DNA of 64,000 bases, from positions 181,906 to 245,905 of the forward strand of contig NZ_JAMKQJ010000009.1 of NCBI RefSeq assembly GCF_024643205.1. Reading direction: 5' to 3'. This document shows, one piece after another, positions 61,463-64,000 of this stretch. Each line of letters starts with the position of its first letter. The first letter of the stretch is position 1. The DNA is from Parapedobacter tibetensis. Its GTDB lineage: Bacteria > Bacteroidota > Bacteroidia > Sphingobacteriales > Sphingobacteriaceae. Under the pieces are notes generated by a model. That model was given only the letters and a program-made list of their open reading frames with translations. It did not search any database and was not told the origin of the DNA. The position numbers and the translations under genes were made by a program.

Positions 61463-62512
61463 CTAATTTGTAAAGCCTGCACCCAATGCAGGTGATTGCT
61501 GTGACTTAGGGACACGGTGACTGAATACCCTATTCAAAAAATCCACCACGGAGTCCACTGTCGGTGTAAACCACGGTTCGAATAAACAAAACGAATGCGG
61601 GGCATCTGGAAAAACCTTTGTTTCGTGATAAATCCCCCATTGATCAAGCGCACGGATAAAATCGTCCCTTCCTGCATGCATTCGATCTACCGAACTGTTG
61701 ATGAACAAGGTGGGCGGTGTCTTTTCCGAAACATGTGTCAACGGGGAAGCGTGTATCCACAAGTCCTGGCGTTGTTCCTTTGTATAACCAAACCAGTAAG
61801 TGGCAGCGGATGTTGATTTGGTATCGTTTCCCTCACCGGATTCCGGATGGATGAATGCCAATATGCCATCGATATCTATAATCGCCTGGATCTCACCGTC
61901 CTCGTCCTGACCACATAAGTCGGCAAATGCCGGACTGCGAAAAGTCGTACCTGCCAGTGCTGCCAGATGGCCTCCCGCCGAAAACCCCATTATAGCGATT
62001 TTAGCCGGATCGATACGAAGGCTATCCGCATGCGCAACCATCCACGCTACAGCGGCCTTCACGTCGCATATGGCGGCAGGGTACAACGCTTCGGTAGATA
62101 AACGGTAATCCATTGCTACACAGGTAAACCCTCGTGATGCCAAACGCTGGGCCAATGGCGTAAGTTGCCTTTTGCCACCGCTCCGCCATCCTCCACCATG
62201 AATCACCAAAATGCCGGGAGACAGGCCATCAGTACTGGAATGATAGATGTCTGCTGTCAGGTGCTTGCCATCGACTTCCCGATAAATAATGTCCTTTGTG
62301 ACTTTCCCTTCGCCAATACGCTCACGAACCAGTTGGATGCTGGGGTAGGATTTGCTCATACGGTTAAATTCGCCCTCAGGCGTGAAACCTGTATCCCGTA
62401 CGCCCGTTACCCCCTGCAGGTTCTGCCCGCATAGCATGGTACAGCTAAGCAAGAACATGGCCCCTGCTATGGCAAATCTATTCAATCGCACAAAACACAT
62501 CTGTTTATTCAT
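61463..62512 (-). CDS. Secreted alpha/beta-hydrolase esterase (acetyl-xylan/feruloyl esterase-like)
   Basis: A 349-aa exported hydrolase: hydrophobic signal FAIAGAMFLLSCTMLCGQ, oxyanion motif VIHGGGWRSG (about residue 103), nucleophile in IMGFSAGGHLAAL, Asp in NSSVDRMHAGRDD and His in DAPHSFCLF. The fold is that of BD-FAE/acetyl esterases, so it may deacetylate or deferuloylate plant polysaccharide. Immediately upstream, in the same frame and without a stop codon, is the C-terminal stub of a pectate lyase. This suggests that the esterase was once the second gene (or domain) after a PL1 enzyme. The start at MNKQMCF is chosen because it gives the signal peptide. Confidence 0.85.
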   Translation of the reverse strand: MNKQMCFVRLNRFAIAGAMFLLSCTMLCGQNLQGVTGVRDTGFTPEGEFNRMSKSYPSIQLVRERIGEGKVTKDIIYREVDGKHLTADIYHSSTDGLSPGILVIHGGGWRSGGKRQLTPLAQRLASRGFTCVAMDYRLSTEALYPAAICDVKAAVAWMVAHADSLRIDPAKIAIMGFSAGGHLAALAGTTFRSPAFADLCGQDEDGEIQAIIDIDGILAFIHPESGEGNDTKSTSAATYWFGYTKEQRQDLWIHASPLTHVSEKTPPTLFINSSVDRMHAGRDDFIRALDQWGIYHETKVFPDAPHSFCLFEPWFTPTVDSVVDFLNRVFSHRVPKSQQSPALGAGFTN

Positions 62513-62590
62513 CACGTCCTTTACCAAGCCATTCAAGTAAACCTCCAAGTTGTCATATCCCATGCTCAAATCCCTGCCGGTAGCCCAATA
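62513..62590 (-). pseudogene. C-terminal stub of a second PL1 pectate lyase
   Basis: The translated stretch GRDLSMGYDNLEVYLNGLV aligns with the C-terminus of the PL1 enzyme encoded at 51-52 kb (RNLDPLYDDIETYLNGLV). Everything N-terminal to it is missing: within 10 codons the frame meets a stop and unrelated sequence. The gene was cut by a deletion or recombination with breakpoint near 62580-62600. Confidence 0.65.
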
Positions 62591-62602
62591 GCCACCCCCT
62601 TC

Positions 62603-62900
62603 CTACGTACACTCCTCCCGCTCTACATACGTGTACTCATACTCGCACTCCTCATACCCGCCACCTCCATAAGCCACCATGCCGCTTCCGCCGCCGACCG
62701 ATGCAAGCTTGTCAAGACGCCCCCGCGCCGATGGCATATCTCCCGTTGCCGGCGTGATGCGCGATACAATCTTGCCGCCGCGGTAACGCCAGCCACCCAT
62801 TGATCAGGCTGCCGTCCAAGTTGTAGAACCGCACATCACCCTCGAAATCGGGGGCGCGGTTGAAACGACGTTGCTCGGCCTACTGCTGGGCACGCTTCCC
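62603..62900 (-). pseudogene. Frameshifted fragment of a hypothetical protein
   Basis: One frame reads AEQRRFNRAPDFEGDVRF, then YNLDGSLINGW. The next frame continues GWRYRGGKIVSRITPATG and ends YEYTYVEREECT before a TAG. Joining them needs removal of about four bases (GTGG) near 62793, so the piece is one broken coding sequence. The DGSLINGWRYRGGKI phrase resembles repeats in large Bacteroidota surface or polymorphic proteins, but I cannot name the family. It borders an assembly join, so part of the damage may be technical. Confidence 0.4.
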
Positions 62901-63006
62901 NCCCATTGATCAGGCTGCCGTCCAAGTTGTAGAACCGCACATCACCCTCGAAATCGGGGGCGCGGTTGAAACGACGTTGCTCGGCCTACTGCTGGGCACG
63001 CTTCCC
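62796..63006. repeat. Identical 105-bp copies on both sides of a single N (unmerged contig overlap)
   Basis: 62796-62900 and 62902-63006 are identical, with the ambiguous base at 62901 between them. Two contigs sharing 105 terminal bases and joined without merging would give exactly this. Merging them leaves one copy and continuous sequence. Confidence 0.9.
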
Positions 63007-63041
63007 AAAACCAGCACCAAAAAGAACTACCTTGTCTTCCA

Positions 63042-63401
63042 TTAAAAAAATTTACTTCCGGGCAAGAAGTACCCTATTTTTAGCGAACCTTTCTTTGCCC
63101 TATAAGACTCATAAGATATCGAAATCGACGGATAATACCAATCTAATATAATAGTATCCCGAATAATCCCACCTGGAATTACCACCCCGTTGATCCTTAC
63201 CGAATCATCCGTTTCACCAGTTATATCCAAAATAAGCCTATTACTGTGCTTTATCCTTGTTTGCGCTTTCAAGGTCGTATCTTTCGAAATTTCAGTGATT
63301 TGCCACTCGCCTTTATTACTAGCCCCACAAGCGGAAAAAAGCAATAGGCAAGCAGACAACAAAATTTTAGCGCAAGCAAGTTTATCAAATGAATAATTCA
63401 T
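63042..63401 (-). CDS. Small hypothetical lipoprotein
   Basis: A 119-aa predicted lipoprotein: signal AKILLSACLLLFSAC with Cys25, then a beta-rich domain (WQITEISKDTTLKAQTRIKHSNRLILDITG; GGIIRDTIILDWYYPSISISYES). No family recognised. It starts 28 bp after the stop of the DUF6973-like gene and is probably co-transcribed. This position, size and export signal would fit an immunity protein for that gene product; this is inference. Its stop codon overlaps the ATG of a truncated 18-codon frame (MEDKVVLFGAGFGKRAQQ) that runs into the assembly join. Confidence 0.7.
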   Translation of the reverse strand: MNYSFDKLACAKILLSACLLLFSACGASNKGEWQITEISKDTTLKAQTRIKHSNRLILDITGETDDSVRINGVVIPGGIIRDTIILDWYYPSISISYESYRAKKGSLKIGYFLPGSKFF

Positions 63402-63429
63402 AGCAACGTACGTCTAGTAGAAAATTCGA

Positions 63430-63999
63430 TTACTGATTGGTTGGCTTCAATTCCGTAAGACCCGGTACTATTGCACCATTTGGAGCCAAGGGAGTCAAAT
63501 ACCTTAATTGGCCATCTTCCAACGCCTGAAGAATGAAGTCCTGTGGAGTCTGACCTATTCCTCTGTCTGCGGCAAAAGTTCTCCCGAACGCATTATTAAA
63601 CAAATCCATTGCTTTTTCTAAAGCAAGTCCAGAAGATGCGTTAGCTTCATGCGCGTCACCAAGAAGCATGCTCAAATGAGTACCAATAGATACAGAATTC
63701 AAAGCATGAAAAAAACCATGTCTAAAGGCATCTCCAGTTCCGTTCCATAAGCTTGTTGGGAAAAGTGCTTCCGCTAACGTTTCAGCTCTATATGCATTCG
63801 AAAGATAAGCATATTTGTTTACCAAGCTCATATTGTCATATATGTCACGTTCTTCAGTTGTCATTCTACTTAAGTATTGGTCTTGCAGAGCTAAAAACTC
63901 TGTATATTCGGATGGCGTCAAACTGCTATCACCCTCTCCAGGATCCGGGTACCCTGGATCGTAAGGATCGTACGGGTCATATGGGTCATCAACCCAGAC
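63430..63999 (-). CDS. DUF6973-like protein, N-terminal part outside window
   Basis: The frame is open to the right edge; 189 C-terminal residues are seen. A Pro/Asp/Tyr-rich linker (DDPYDPYDPYDPGYPDPGEG) is followed by a helical domain of about 150 residues with NGTGDAFRHGFFHALNS, GDAHEANA and KAMDLFNNAFGR. These are His, Glu and Asn positions characteristic of DUF6973. A C-terminal domain after a repetitive linker is the build of polymorphic toxins, and the small lipoprotein gene behind it would be the immunity partner. Activity is not known, and the missing N-terminus prevents a firm call. Confidence 0.7.
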   Translation of the reverse strand, partial: VWVDDPYDPYDPYDPGYPDPGEGDSSLTPSEYTEFLALQDQYLSRMTTEERDIYDNMSLVNKYAYLSNAYRAETLAEALFPTSLWNGTGDAFRHGFFHALNSVSIGTHLSMLLGDAHEANASSGLALEKAMDLFNNAFGRTFAADRGIGQTPQDFILQALEDGQLRYLTPLAPNGAIVPGLTELKPTNQ

Positions 64000-64000
64000 G

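Overview
The window is chromosomal DNA from a member of the Bacteroidota, most probably a Sphingobacteriaceae-type organism (Pedobacter/Parapedobacter/Olivibacter-like; genus is inference). The grounds are the SusC/SusD pair, Bacteroidota-type promoters (TTG/TTTG, about 20 bp, TAnnTTTG) in front of many genes, weak Shine-Dalgarno sequences, a Bacteroidota-style tRNA-guanine transglycosylase, and an SRP RNA of the CCCCCAGG...GGGAA...CAGCAAGGG type. No tRNA or rRNA gene was recognised.

Positions 1-32.9 kb are largely housekeeping. They hold gltB (cut by the left edge) and gltD; an EamA transporter, lptG and tgt on the minus strand; a glycosyltransferase, rsmG, dprA, the SRP RNA gene, accD, an M23 peptidase and a MerR regulator on the plus strand; then fbp, a phosphoesterase and a tRNA methyltransferase on the minus strand. 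A complete histidine-degradation operon follows (marR-hutH-hutU-hutI-hutG, all overlapping or closely spaced except hutU/hutI). Next come a response regulator, a TlpA-like lipoprotein and alaS, then a satD-DUF3307 pair behind a strikingly regular operator array, an OmpA-like porin and a DEAD-box RNA helicase.

Positions 32.9-54.3 kb form one pectin utilisation locus. Secreted enzymes (PL1 pectate lyase, CE8 pectin methylesterase, GH28 polygalacturonase, GH105 unsaturated uronyl hydrolase, CE12 rhamnogalacturonan acetylesterase, GH43) and SusC/SusD handle homogalacturonan and rhamnogalacturonan outside and in the periplasm. ExuT imports the uronate, and UxaC, UxaB and UxaA convert galacturonate to 2-keto-3-deoxygluconate. 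KDG kinase and KDPG aldolase are not here, and neither is a dedicated regulator. Three promoters of the locus share a GCAATCGTTRC-like site at a fixed distance (50-52 bp) from weak -7 boxes, and exuT has a perfect LacI-type palindrome at its predicted start of transcription.

Positions 54.3-56.1 kb hold no recognisable gene but two adjacent arrays with a strict 21-bp period and unrelated consensus sequences. Positions 56.1-62.5 kb carry a DUF1801 protein, a GyrI-like protein, a WYL regulator, a large FtsX-type permease, metA (acetyltransferase type by its active-site residue) and a secreted esterase. The right end is rearranged: the C-terminal stub of a second pectate lyase abuts a frameshifted gene fragment, an unmerged contig overlap (105 bp repeated around a single N), a small lipoprotein, and a DUF6973-like protein cut by the right edge. 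The last two may be an effector/immunity pair.
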